Origin: Lantana camara
Taxonomy: Eukaryota > Streptophyta > Magnoliopsida > Lamiales > Verbenaceae
NCBI GenBank assembly: GCA_037501455.1
Contig: CM074860.1
Span: 22,713,001-22,777,000, forward strand
DNA length: 64,000 nt
Reading direction: 5' to 3'
In this document: positions 42,122 to 53,580 of the stretch, in pieces
How the letters are laid out: every line of letters starts with the position of its first letter
Position numbering within the stretch: the stretch's first letter is position 1
Position numbers and translations under genes: made by a program
Notes under the pieces: model-generated
Told to the model about the DNA's origin: nothing
What the model saw: the letters and a program-made list of their open reading frames with translations, nothing else
Database searches by the model: none

Positions 42122-43221
42122 ATGATCCGATCAATGAATCCCGTAAAAGGCATGGAAATTACAAAACTGAACGAGAAACGGTTTCTTCTGTCGTTCAATC
42201 ACAAACTTGATCTGGAAAGGGTCCTTGAGAATACTCCTTGGTGCTATGGTAAATACCCAGTGATCTTGAAGAGAATTGGGAAAGAAGAGGATCTGATAGC
42301 GACTGAACTGAATACCCGTGACTTTACCGTTCGTATTAAGGGACTCCCCTTTAATCGACGCGACCAAGAAACTGTGCGTTTGATTGCAACAAACCTGGGG
42401 TACTACAGAGATGATTTAGTAAGAATTCCATAATCTCAATCTGCTGAATATTATAAATTCCGTGTGGATATGGATGTTACCAAATCTCTTATGCGTTGTA
42501 TGAAATTAAAAATAGCTGGAAAGGAATTGAATCTGACTTTCTCATACGAACGTTTGTCGAACTTCTGTTACCTTTGCGGCATTTGTGATCATGTTGATAA
42601 ATATTGTCTGGAAAGGTACGAAGATAACTTTGTTGATCCCGGAACGGCCTTTCCTTATGGCCTTTGGCTCCATGTCTCCTCATTGGATATCTCACCCTTC
42701 AGCCAAGATCAATAGCCATCCTCTACCGCTACTCCCCTTAACCCACATCCTACGAACACTAACCGCACTGCTCATCCCTTCATAATCCCACAGCAGTCCC
42801 TAGCCCAGACCTTAAATGGCGAGAACATGGAACCCCCGCTGACCACCCAAGCCTCTCCCCCATACCTGCCAGCTCCCACAAACTCTTTAGCCACAGATAC
42901 TCACCCATCTCACCAAAACGCTGTCTTCTCCCTCATATTGCAGTGGGCCCTCAATACTTATACTCTCATCTCCCCACCAGAATATCATCAATCACTGATC
43001 ACCAATCTCCTTAATCCTAACCTCATCACCAATGCCCCAGAGTATCAAATGATCCCATAGATATCCTCCTCAAGTACGAACCCCCTTTCGAATAGCCTGG
43101 TCGGGCCATGCTCCCCTGATCCGGCCATGCTCCCCTTTCGAACAGCCCCTCAAAACAGAAACTCAAGATCATCCATCCCACTCCCATTAATTCGAAGAAA
43201 TTCACTAAGTCACTCTCCAGC
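42122..43221 (+). pseudogene. LINE ORF1 remnant (DUF4283 and zinc knuckle), front part
   Basis: The frame from 42122 gives an RNA-binding-like DUF4283 domain (FLLSFNHKLDLERVLENTPW, then IKGLPF). A single TAA at about 42431 breaks it, and the same frame resumes. The zinc knuckle CYLCGICDHVDKYC is at about 42566-42607. From 42716 the sequence is proline/serine-rich in shifting frames (PPLTTQASPPYLPAP), as is usual for the ORF1 tail, until LTR F interrupts it. The rest lies at 46304-46580. ORF1 proteins bind the LINE RNA. This copy is dead. Confidence 0.78.
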
Positions 43222-43226
43222 CTCCC

Positions 43227-46200
43227 TGTAACGCCCCGACTTTTCGACCGTACAGGTATGACGTCACGAGTGAGTTGAGCCCGAGAGTTATGTGATTTAA
43301 TTATGTTTTAATTGCTAAGTGAATGTTTAATTTAACAATTTCGTGAAATAATTGCTATTATGTGACTTATGTGATTATGAAACTTGAACTCGTTTTTAAT
43401 ATGTTTACTTGTTATTTGAATGTTCTTTTTGGAATATGTATGTATTTGGACCTATATGAAATCCTTGGACTCAACCGAACTTTCAATTGAACCCTAATTG
43501 CACACCTACCAAACCTTGGGACCCTAATGGGATACTTAAATTATAGAAGGACCAAAGTGCAAATTCTCATTTTTCCTCCCCTTCATTTCACGATATATCC
43601 CTCCCCTCTTCTCTCATTCTTCCTCTTCCATTTTCTTTCAAGAGACAAGCTTCAACCCTTCATATCTTCTCTTCCAAAATTGAGTCCAAGCAAGAGACAA
43701 GGAAGCAAGGAAATTTCATCAAGGTTTAAGATAAGAATCGAGCTCCAATCTTTCTCTTATCCCTCTCTCTTCCAAGGTATATAAGAATATATGTATATAT
43801 GTGTGTATATGTGGTAGATTTGTGTAACTTTGAAGTTTTGGATGAAACTTGGGATAATTGGAGAATTAAGTGTTGTAGTTGTTGTCTTGGGCTTTAATCC
43901 TTCATTTTTCCTCCTCTCTTGCAAGGTTTGTGTATATATATGTATATATGTGTATTTGTCTATATATATAGAATTGTGTATGGTGGATTGAATGATGATT
44001 TGGTGATGATATATGCATATATGTATGATATGTGGTATATTTTGATGTATATTAGTGCTTGTTTTGGTCCGGATATGTCTTGGGGTGGTTTTGGAACATT
44101 TCTACTCGAACCCTTGCTTCTTGGCCATGGATTTTCGGAGAAGATGACCCAACACGGCCGTGTCCAACTTTAGTTCATTTCCAACACGGCCGTGTCAGGG
44201 CTTCGAGTTGGAATTTTTATTTCCGACACGGCCGTGTCAGCTTTCAGGCCAATATTGACACGGCCGTGCTGACTTCGTTTGAACTCGGATGACCTTATTT
44301 TTGAATCCACGGAAACCTCTTGAAGTCTAGAACATCCTCCAATTGGAATCACCTCATTATCTTTTCTCATTTGTGAGATATGATCGTTTGCAAATGGTGT
44401 CGCCACTTTGTCGAAAGTCTGCGTTGGTCCAACTTCAAACCTACACCATTTTCACCTCGCTTTGAATCTTGATTCGTGCCATATACCATTGAAAAGATCT
44501 ATGTGTCTAGTTTCATTTTCAATCAACAAAACTTAATTCCAACTTCTATAACTTAAGATATGATCAATTCTTTACAGCTTGCTCATTTCCAAAACTGTCA
44601 ACTTTTGCCAAAATCCGTCTTCTTGCGTTCCTTTCACCCCCTTGACATCCGTATGTGTTTTAATTGATCTCTTGTGCTTCAAACTTGTATTTATGATATT
44701 AATGGATTATTTGATGATGCTTATGAGTGTTATGGCTTGATTTGCATTGGACAAACGTGGCATATATGCATGAACGTTTAAGTGATATAATGTGACTCTT
44801 CTTGAAGACTATGCACTCCCTATATGTTTAGTGAATTCCTTGCTCTTCTAAATGATGCATAGGCATTGTAGACATGTGTAAGAATGTATTATGAATTGGA
44901 TATTGAACGAATGAATGCTATTGAACGAACGATAACGTGCAAACACGATTTACTCGTGTAATGAATGAAAGGCTTGTTTATGTGAATAAGTGGCATTAAT
45001 GGCGGCATGAACATCTTAGCACATTGTTATTGATCATGCATGTTGTCACATGTTAATGCATGGCCATGCGTCATACTTGGTCTCATATTGAGTCTCGTCT
45101 CACGAGTTTTCACTATTCCCTTTCTTGTCCAGTTTTTTTTCTCCAGGGTGGAGATCATGGATCATTTGGGCACTTTCTTGTATCCTTGTCTTGTCCCGTC
45201 GCTCGTCAGGTGAGGTTTAAATTCTAGATATATAGAACCCTTACAACCCTTATGTGATTTTCGACCAAAACGTATCTATATATCTATAGTTTTCGAACCT
45301 TATGATTTTTAAATGATTTCACGAAAGTGGATTGATTGATTGATTGACGGATTGATTGTTTGGCGAGTAACGATTGTTCATGTTGGGCCCGAGGGTAGTG
45401 TATTGAGCCAACCGGGAAAGCAAGGGCTGATGGGTAACTCTTGCACTATCCTCACCATTGTGGGATCACCTCTGAATCCACCAGGAGGTTTGGTGGAGGA
45501 AGAAATCCCGTGCGTGGGAGTCATGTTCTCGACGTACACCATGATTGGATGGTTGGGTCTTGCAAGCCCGCCATCACCCGGAGGAAGAAGGATTTATTGA
45601 TTGAAATTGCTAATTGGGCACGGAATTGTTTGTGTGATCACCTAATTCATTAATTAAATTGGAGTATTATACACTGTCGGAGAAAGGTTGGAGATTTGCC
45701 CTCACTCGTCGGGCTACTGGTTGATTGAATTGATTGTTAACTGTAAATTGAATTGTTATAATCTCGGACGGGAATCTGTTGTTATTTTAAACCTATATCG
45801 TTTTCTTTATAAAATCTTACGCGAGGTTATGAATTGCATGGTAATTGCGCATATACTTATTTATACCCCTCGCTCAGTCCGTGTTGGACTGACACCTCAA
45901 CTTTTCAGTTTTGCAGGTTCGTGCTAGGCGGGAATTAGATTCTAGCCTGTCTTTTATTCGGGTCTAGCACTTCACCTTCATATTTTGTTCATGTATGGAT
46001 ACTTGTTATATTTTGTTTTATGCCTGAGTTAATGTTGGGAATGATATTGTAGTGATATGTAAATGTTGGTATCTATTAATAAATATGTAAATATGGTACC
46101 TATAAGTATTGAATGTTATTGTTTCCACTTTTATTGCTCCGAATTGTTTATTGGTATTAATTGAGGGTACCCGCCTAGCTTTTAAGTTTTTATTGTCTCC

Positions 46201-46298
46201 CGTTCGCTATAGGCTTGATTCATGTATGAATTGCCCATTTCATATGTGGATCGAACTATAGTGCGGGGGATGTGGTGCCTAGCGTTCCGGGTGCTACA
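43227..46298 (+). mobile_element. Solo LTR F, Tekay-like, 3072 bp
   Basis: It runs TGTAACGCCCC to CCGGGTGCTACA, with perfect TSD CTCCC (43222-43226 and 46299-46303) in LINE ORF1. There is no interior, so it is a solo LTR. Small frames along it have no domain. Confidence 0.93.
44152..44268. repeat. Palindrome cluster in LTR F (GACACGGCCGTGTC type)
   Basis: Four sites share the core ACACGGCCGTG: 44152-44164, 44184-44196, 44225-44238 and 44257-44268. They lie 0.93-1.04 kb into the LTR. Confidence 0.9.
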
Positions 46299-48720
46299 CT
46301 CCCCATAGTGAGCTCCCTTCTCTCCAACTCCATCCAATAGATCGACAACCAGTCTGACAAGAACCTCATAAACATTCATATCTCATTGAACATATCCATG
46401 ACTGATTCCCCTGGACCTCCTAAACTCAAAAAAATCCGCAGTAAGACTAAGAACTCCCATAACATATCACCACCCACGATAGCCTCCCCTCCCTCTATCA
46501 TTACCCCCCCCTCTCTCCCTCCTCATCGGATAAGCGGATACTTTCGGACATTACTAATCTAACGGCGGAGGCTGCCGAGGACAATGAGTTGCTTAAGTTG
46601 GAACTGCCAGGGCTCGGGGGGTCCTGGAGAGTTCATAACCTTCGTTCCCTTATTCGGGAGCATAACCCTTCGGTTATTTTTTTATCAGAAACCAGATGCA
46701 ATCAAAGAAGAGTTGAGAATTAGAAATCTTTGTTCAGTATGAATGGTATCGGTGTTGATTCGATTGGTAAGAGTGGTGGTCTCGCCCTTCTTTGGAGGCG
46801 AGATGTTGATGTTTCTTTGCTCAGTTATTCAAGAAACCATATTGATTTAGTTAATTCGGGAACAAATAGTGATGGTGATTGGCGTTTTACTGGCTTTTAC
46901 GGGGTCCCGAAATGTCAAAACCGGGGTTATTCTTGGGAGTTACTCCGCTCATTTAGCCGAAACTCTTCTCTTCCTTGGCTAGTGACTGGAGACTTCAACA
47001 AAATTTCCTCAAATGATGAAAAGGTAGGTGGAAACGACCATAGTTTCACCCAGGTGGATAATTTTGCGGATGCTTTACGCAGCACAGGTCTTACAGATAT
47101 GGGATTCTCGGGCTTCCCATTTACTTGGTCCAGGAACAGTACCTCTCCGGACACCCTCAGTGCAAGGTTAGATCGTTCAGTTGCATCCGACGACTGGCGT
47201 ACGCGATTTTCGGAGGCTAAAGTGGTATACCTTTCGTCTTCATGTTCTGACCATATTCCAATCCTTACAAAGCTTTACAGTGATAGAAGGAAAAAGAGAA
47301 GGGGTCGTAAACCGTTTCTTTTCAAGGCTTATAGGATTAAGAGCTCGGTTTTCCGGGAACTAGTTGAGAGTGCTTGGAAATCATCTGTGACGGATTCTCC
47401 CACAGACAGGGTTATGAAAAGCATTGAGAACTGTAAAATTGCCTTTCTTAATTGGTCCAGCTCCAAACGCAACCAGAAAGATGAATTGGAAAAATGGAAA
47501 TCACGATTGACGGAACTTCGGTTTGAGCAAGTTACAGTGGAGTCTAAAGAAGAGGCAAGTAAGTTTCGACAGAAAATCGATAGGGCACTTTTGGAGGAGG
47601 AGATTATGTGGAAATAACGGGCTATGGTTCACTGGTTGAGAGAAGGTGATCGTAACACCAAGTTTTTTCATCAAAAAGCTTCGGTTAGACAAAAGACCAA
47701 CCTAATTGATTCCTTCAGGGATAATAATAGCACGGTTCATTCGTCAGAGGAAGGAATAAAATGGTTTATTGTTGATTATTTTGGCCAATTTTTTAAAGCC
47801 GGGAACTGCACTGAAGAGGAGATGTCTTTGGTCCTTCAGGTTATCCCTTATAGAGTAACGATGGAGATGGAACAACGCTTGCTTACTCCGTATGCGGCCG
47901 ACCAGGTAACTTTAGCCCTTAAATCTATGTATCCCATGAAATCCCCGGGACTGGATGGTCTCCCCCCTCCTCTTTTCTTTCAATGGTATTGGGGGGTTGT
48001 TGGGTGTAATATGGTGGGTAGTGTGCTTGATTTTCTTAATAGAGGGATTTTCAATAGTAAGCTTAACTATACCCATATTGTGTTGATTCCCAAATGCAAG
48101 TCCCCAGAGGTGATAACCCAGTTCTGTCCCATAAGTCTGTGTAATGTTATTTATAAGTTAGCGTCGAAGGTGCTTGCTAACTATATTAAGCCTTTCCTTG
48201 ATCAGCTTATTTCCCCGACCCAATCTGCTTTTATATCAATCGCCTTATAAGTGATAATGTTCACGTGGCTTTTGAGGTTAACCATTTTATCAAGCTCTGT
48301 AATTCATGAAAGAATGGCTATTTAAGTTTAAAGCTCCATATGAGCAAGGCATATGATCGAGTGGAATGGAGGTTCATTATAGCACCCCAATACGTAAGGA
48401 TGTCACACCCCCGCACTATAGGTCGATCCACATACGAAACGGGTAATCCGTACATGAACCAACCTATAGCGAACGGGTGAAAATGCAAATAAAATGATAA
48501 GCTACGTTTACAATCGTTTATCAAGTAATTCATACTTTGACTTTACATATCAATACATTATCATCTCCTAAGATACATAACAAGTAATATTAACAATAAT
48601 TCCTTTGAACGAATGAATAAATAAATGCACCATGCGGGGCTCGAATGCAAGGACTCGACTCAACTCGATTCCCACCTAGAGTGTACCTACAAGAACATTG
48701 CATATATATCGATTTCATGA

Positions 48721-48830
48721 ATAACTCTATCACTCCGATAAACTCTATCACTCCGATAACTCCATCACTCCAATATACTCCGTCACTCCAATAACTTCAT
48801 CACTCCGATCACCCCATCACTCCAATCACG
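48721..48830. repeat. Six-copy 17-19 bp tandem repeat in LTR G
   Basis: Variants of AACTCTATCACTCCGAT repeat without gaps. Just after, at 48900-48990, GAGGTGGCTCC(C/T)A recurs three times. Confidence 0.85.
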
Positions 48831-49491
48831 GGAAGGTTGCGAGCCTTCACCGTTCACGGTAACACGGTAACATGATGCACGTAGCGTTAAGATTCTAGAG
48901 GTGGCTCCTACGGGTTCAGGAGGTGGCTCCCACACATGTAGCAGTTTGCCCCGCAGGTTCAAGAGGTGGCTCCCATGTGCGTAGCACGCTGTCCCGTATA
49001 GTACTTAGCTCCTGTGGCTGACGAGCGGTACACGGTAACATGATAACACGATAATCACGATGCACGTATTGCTTTGCATGATCATGACATTAGCACGATA
49101 ATCACGGTACGCGCATTGCTTTGCACGACTATGACATTAATCAAGCGACACGCATTGCTTTGCATGAGCCTGACTTGCTTGCAGACAGGTGACACGACGT
49201 CTCATGGATGAGTGAACGTGCTCATTGATCCCAGTCTCTGCTATGGAGAACAACTGGACAAGAAATATAAACATTTGTGCACTCATGAGACTATAACTCG
49301 ATAATGTTACCAAATAGAGCACACAGCATGATTAAGTGACGAGATAGCATGCAATGATCAATGTAGCATATAAATACCATGTTATGACATGTAATCGATC
49401 ATATAATAACATGTTATGGTCCATTAAATGATTAGAGAAGGAATTGGAATTGTCACATTTATGCAGAAACATTCTGCCCCTCCAGGGGTCT

Positions 49492-49667
49492 GGGAACGGC
49501 CGTTCCGACCCTTAGTTCAAACTGGGAAGGGCCGTTCCCAACTCCCCGAAGTTACTCCCCGAAGTTGGGAACGACTGTTCCGGCTGGTAAGCCAAACGAG
49601 AAGGGCCGTTCCCGTCCTCGCCTCCAAGCAAAGCTATTCAAACAAGGGAACGGGAAGGGTCATTCCC
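49492..49667. repeat. Palindrome cluster in LTR G (GGGAACGGCCGTTCCC type, five sites)
   Basis: Sites are at 49492-49506, 49524-49539, 49567-49581, 49598-49613 and 49652-49667. The motif is the same as in LTR B, though the flanking LTR sequence differs. It lies about 0.93-1.1 kb into the LTR. Confidence 0.85.
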
Positions 49668-50990
49668 GTTACACAGAAGATGCAGAAACAAGGGAAGAAA
49701 CAGGGGATGCACGAACCAATCTTGAATTCATCATAACTCATATGATTCAATCTCCAAAGATATGAATTCATGAAAAGGGATGTGTATACATGCTTAAGGC
49801 ACAATAAAACTAATATAAACACTTAGTTCTACCTTGAATCATCAAGAAACCAAGATCAAACCCCATGAACATATTGTTGGGAATAGTGCCCTGAAAATTC
49901 AATTTGTTGAATTAATTAAACTGAATTTACACAAGTTATGAGTATTTCACATATTAATAATTAATAACGTGTGATGGTATTCTTATATGAAATGTGTTTC
50001 ATAGGAAAAGACTTTGAATACCGAAATCACGTGTTATTAAAGTTCTAGTCGGTAAGATAAGAATATGTTTTATCAAGACTATAACGTGGTTATATAAGAT
50101 GATTAGTCTTTCGTCATAGGGAATGGTGATTCCAATTATAACACGTTGATGATTTTCAATAGGATTGGAAACATCGAACTGGACCACTGAGATTATTTAT
50201 TTTATACTGCTATCTAAAATGAATAAAATCTCAGGAAGCATTGTACTCTTAATCCTGATAATATTTCGGCTTTAGGCATGTAGTGTTAGTCACTGTAACA
50301 TACTCGAAGTGAGGTCTCGGTAACGGGTGGCCAAAATACTTTGTATGATTCGGTGACAGCATGAAATGTGCTAAAGAGTTATATTGATCGAGGAATCTGT
50401 GGCCTTGCTGGAAGGTAAGAGATATCCTTGAAATAGATTTGCAAAAGTTTGAATTAAGACTTTGGCCAAAGCACTTCGCGTGATAACGTCACCGAAGTTG
50501 TATGTTGAATGTGTTTCACATACAGAGAATTTGAACTTAAGGCGAATCAATAAATTTCAAATTAGAGATGAAAAATAAATGATAGTAGTTGCAATTTATT
50601 TTTCATGGATATCTACACGGAGGAGTAAAATGCGAAATTATTCTAGATCGAGAAATTCGTGAATAATTTAATTAATTTTAGAGTGCAACAATATTTATTT
50701 AGTGGAATTAAATATTGTTAAATGGTAATTAATTATTATCATGAGATGATAATATATTAATCCGTTTGGAGCTAAAATTAATTAGTCCTGCAGGTCCCCC
50801 TGCAAGCCCCAAATTGAAAACCCAAAGAGAAAATATTAAAAGGAGAAAGAGAAATGAATTTTCAAAGTGTTTGAAAATAAGCCAAGTGATTTATTTTAAG
50901 AAAATAAATCAAGTTCCAAAGAGTTGGAAATGCCCGGAATTTTATTTTGGAGAAAATAAAATTTTCATCGAAAAAAAAAAAAAATCCGGT

Positions 50991-51275
50991 GATGACGTGG
51001 CAGCTGACGTGGCAGTCCACGTGGCATGCCACGTCAGCAGATGGGTCCCAGGTGGCGCTGACTCAGCGCCGCGTGTCATGCCGTGTGGACGGTCCAGATC
51101 GAGACACGTCGGCGTGAGTGAATGATCTGGATCAAGCCCCAAGAGTTGGTCAACGGGTCAGTCAACGGGTTCGTGAATCGGGTTAACGGGTCGGTTACTG
51201 GATAGGGTCGGACCGGGTCCGGTTCCGGGTCGGACCAGACCCGGACACGTGGCCGAATGAGAATCGGCCACGTCA
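50991..51275. promoter_or_regulatory. ACGT-box cluster in the copia LTR
   Basis: Four ACGT cores occur in 45 bp (TGACGTGG, TGACGTGG, CCACGTGG, CCACGTCA at 50991-51036), and further ones near 51106, 51246 and 51270. Such G-box/C-box sites bind plant bZIP and bHLH factors. It repeats at 57774-58035 in the 3' LTR. Confidence 0.5.
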
Positions 51276-51514
51276 TCCCAAACCCTAGGCCGCGAGTGAT
51301 CACACGCGCCGCCTTGTGGCCGCGCGTGCGGGCGCGTGGAGCGTCAGAATGGGAAGCGGCCGGCGGCGTTGGACTCGTGGTGGAGAGACCTTCAACGTGG
51401 TATCCTTGGTTTTCGTGTCCAAGTTGTACACGCAAGTGGGGTTGTAAAATTACCATTTTGCCCTTGCTTTTGAATCCAAAATGACCGAAATGCCCTCGAT
51501 TTTTCCCCTATAAA

Positions 51515-51530
51515 TAGGGGCCTTGGGTCC
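51515..51530 (+). promoter_or_regulatory. TATA box of the copia 5' LTR
   Basis: CCCCTATAAATAGGGG contains a consensus TATA box inside 7-bp inverted arms. The 3' LTR copy is at 58265-58280. Transcription would start about 30 nt on. Confidence 0.7.
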
Positions 51531-52101
51531 TCATTTCTCATTCAACATTTTTGGGATGGTTTTGGCCAAGTTTTGGCTTTGAGACCAAGTCCCATTTTTC
51601 TCCTAGTTAATTCCGATTTATTTCGGAATTAATTTTAATTAGGTGTTTGTATAAAACACCTAATTTCGGGAGAATAAACCCTGAAAAGGGTTCCTAGTTT
51701 AAATTTTATTTTCTCTAAGTATTTAGAGAAATACTTTCGGAGCCCACGCTCCGAGGGTGTCCCTGGGGATATTGCAGGGAAGCTCTGCCGGTCTCACGAG
51801 TGGGATAGGAGCTGGAAAAATGCCGTTAGATAGCCATGTTTGCAGTACGGTAATATTTTACAGTTGTTTTATTTTAAGCATGATAAATTATGTGCTCTTA
51901 AGTGTTAATAGCATGTTAGATATTTATCTGCTTAAGTGATTTAAAATTTATTATCAATTGCATGTATATACTTGAGTAGATCCGGCTAAGTCTTCCGCTT
52001 TGTATTAAAATGTTTTAGAAATATTTTAATACTTGTATTATAATAAAAATTTTAAAATGTGGTCCCGGACTGCTACTGTTCTGGGCCCGCATCCCATCAT
52101 G

Positions 52102-52113
52102 TGGTATCAGAGC
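52102..52113 (+). other. Primer-binding site of the copia element
   Basis: TGGTATCAGAGC, for initiator tRNA-Met, lies two bases after the LTR end at 52099. Confidence 0.92.
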
Positions 52114-53580
52114 CGTGCTCTAGATATATACATGCATTGATATGATGCATGTGATGCATAATTTTAAATCTGATACTGTGCACGGAAATTCTGTCAAAGG
52201 AGGCTGGTTTTTAAGTGGGACCGTTGTGACCCCTCCAGTGTTTCCTGGGAATTTACGTGGAATGGTAATTTTCTGGGAATTGATTTCAATAATCTTCCTG
52301 GTTAATTACCGAATCAGTAAACATGATTTAAATTATGAGATAATTTATTTATAACATGTTTACTTTATGCCATTTATTTTAAGCATGATAATTATGTGAT
52401 AATTACAACAGCAAGCTTAATTGATTTAAATTTATGGCATATTTATTTTGTGTCATTTAAAATTTTAAGCATGATAATTATGTGATAATTATATGAAAGC
52501 ATGCTTAATTATTTTATTTTATGGCATGATCATGATAATATGAGATATTATGATATTTACAATTATGCATATTTTATTTAATGTGATTAAATAGTAATGT
52601 TTAATAGAAATTAGACGCGATGCATAATTGAACTAATATTTTTTGGCCTAATTAATAAATAGTTATTAAATTGCCTTAAAATATTATTATTAGGATTTTA
52701 AATATGATTTAGTAATCCTAGTGGGAAGGTATTAATTAGATTAATTACTTCCAACAATAAGACGCCAAAAGTGATTATTAAATAATCAACAGATAATCCA
52801 CACCTTTTAAAAATTCAAGTGGGAGCGAGATGAAAAGAGTTGGATTCTCACGGCCTCCATTACCCGTCTATAGTATAGTGGATGTGTACTACTCCCTTCG
52901 GCGGGTATATATTCGCGGTATACAAGATTAGACTTCTACGGATAGAATGAAATACGGGGAAGTCAGCTCGACCACGCCTCCGTGGAGTGTCTTGACCTAC
53001 TCGTACGGACTTCTAGGTAATGGTACACACTTGACTAAGTAATGTATTAACCTCCCTTCGGAGCTATGTTACATTTACTTAGAGGCCAAGGGTTGACGTG
53101 GTGGATTGACATTGTTTGGTAAGAGTTAACTGCAGTTAGTTAAGTCACCATTGCGTAAACCAAAATGCTTACGTGGATTTCATTTATTGGTTGGACGCAG
53201 AAGAAAGTGAAATACATAATCATAACCTGCATATATTTATTTATTTCAGTTTTATAATTACGATCTCTCTTAGCCCACTCCAAACTGTATGTCTATAAGG
53301 AAATAGGCTAGTAAGGGTTCAACTACGCTGACTAAGTAATAAATCTTGACATCGTGTTGGGACACGAAAGTTTACGTACTCACTGAACCTTATCCGAAAA
53401 TTTCGGAAACTATAACCAGTCAGGATTAGAAAGACGTTTATTCTAAATAGATCAAGTGTGATGATCTGGTTAGTCTTATATCCTGACATCTGTTTTAAAT
53501 GTTCTTAAGCATCAAACACATGAGATGTCTACTGATAAGAACATGTGTTGAAGACAGAGTCGTACGTAGGTACGAGCCAT
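52114..53580 (+). other. Copia leader, non-coding
   Basis: About 1.4 kb of AT-rich sequence with no recognisable domain. AAGCATGATAATTATGTGATAATTA recurs at about 52380 and 52466. Confidence 0.5.

Larger units (their letters stand above)
49875..52099 (+). repeat. 5' LTR of the copia element, 2225 bp
   Basis: It is nearly identical to 56647-58859. Differences include a 22-bp segment near 51212 missing from the 3' LTR and a short duplication in the 3' LTR near 57645. Open frames at 50766-51484 are non-coding by all signs; they repeat in the other LTR. Confidence 0.93.

Noticed and set aside
50766..51484. Open frames in the copia LTR (also 57668-58244)
   Set aside because: They occur in both LTRs, overlap on both strands and span the promoter region; no domain.
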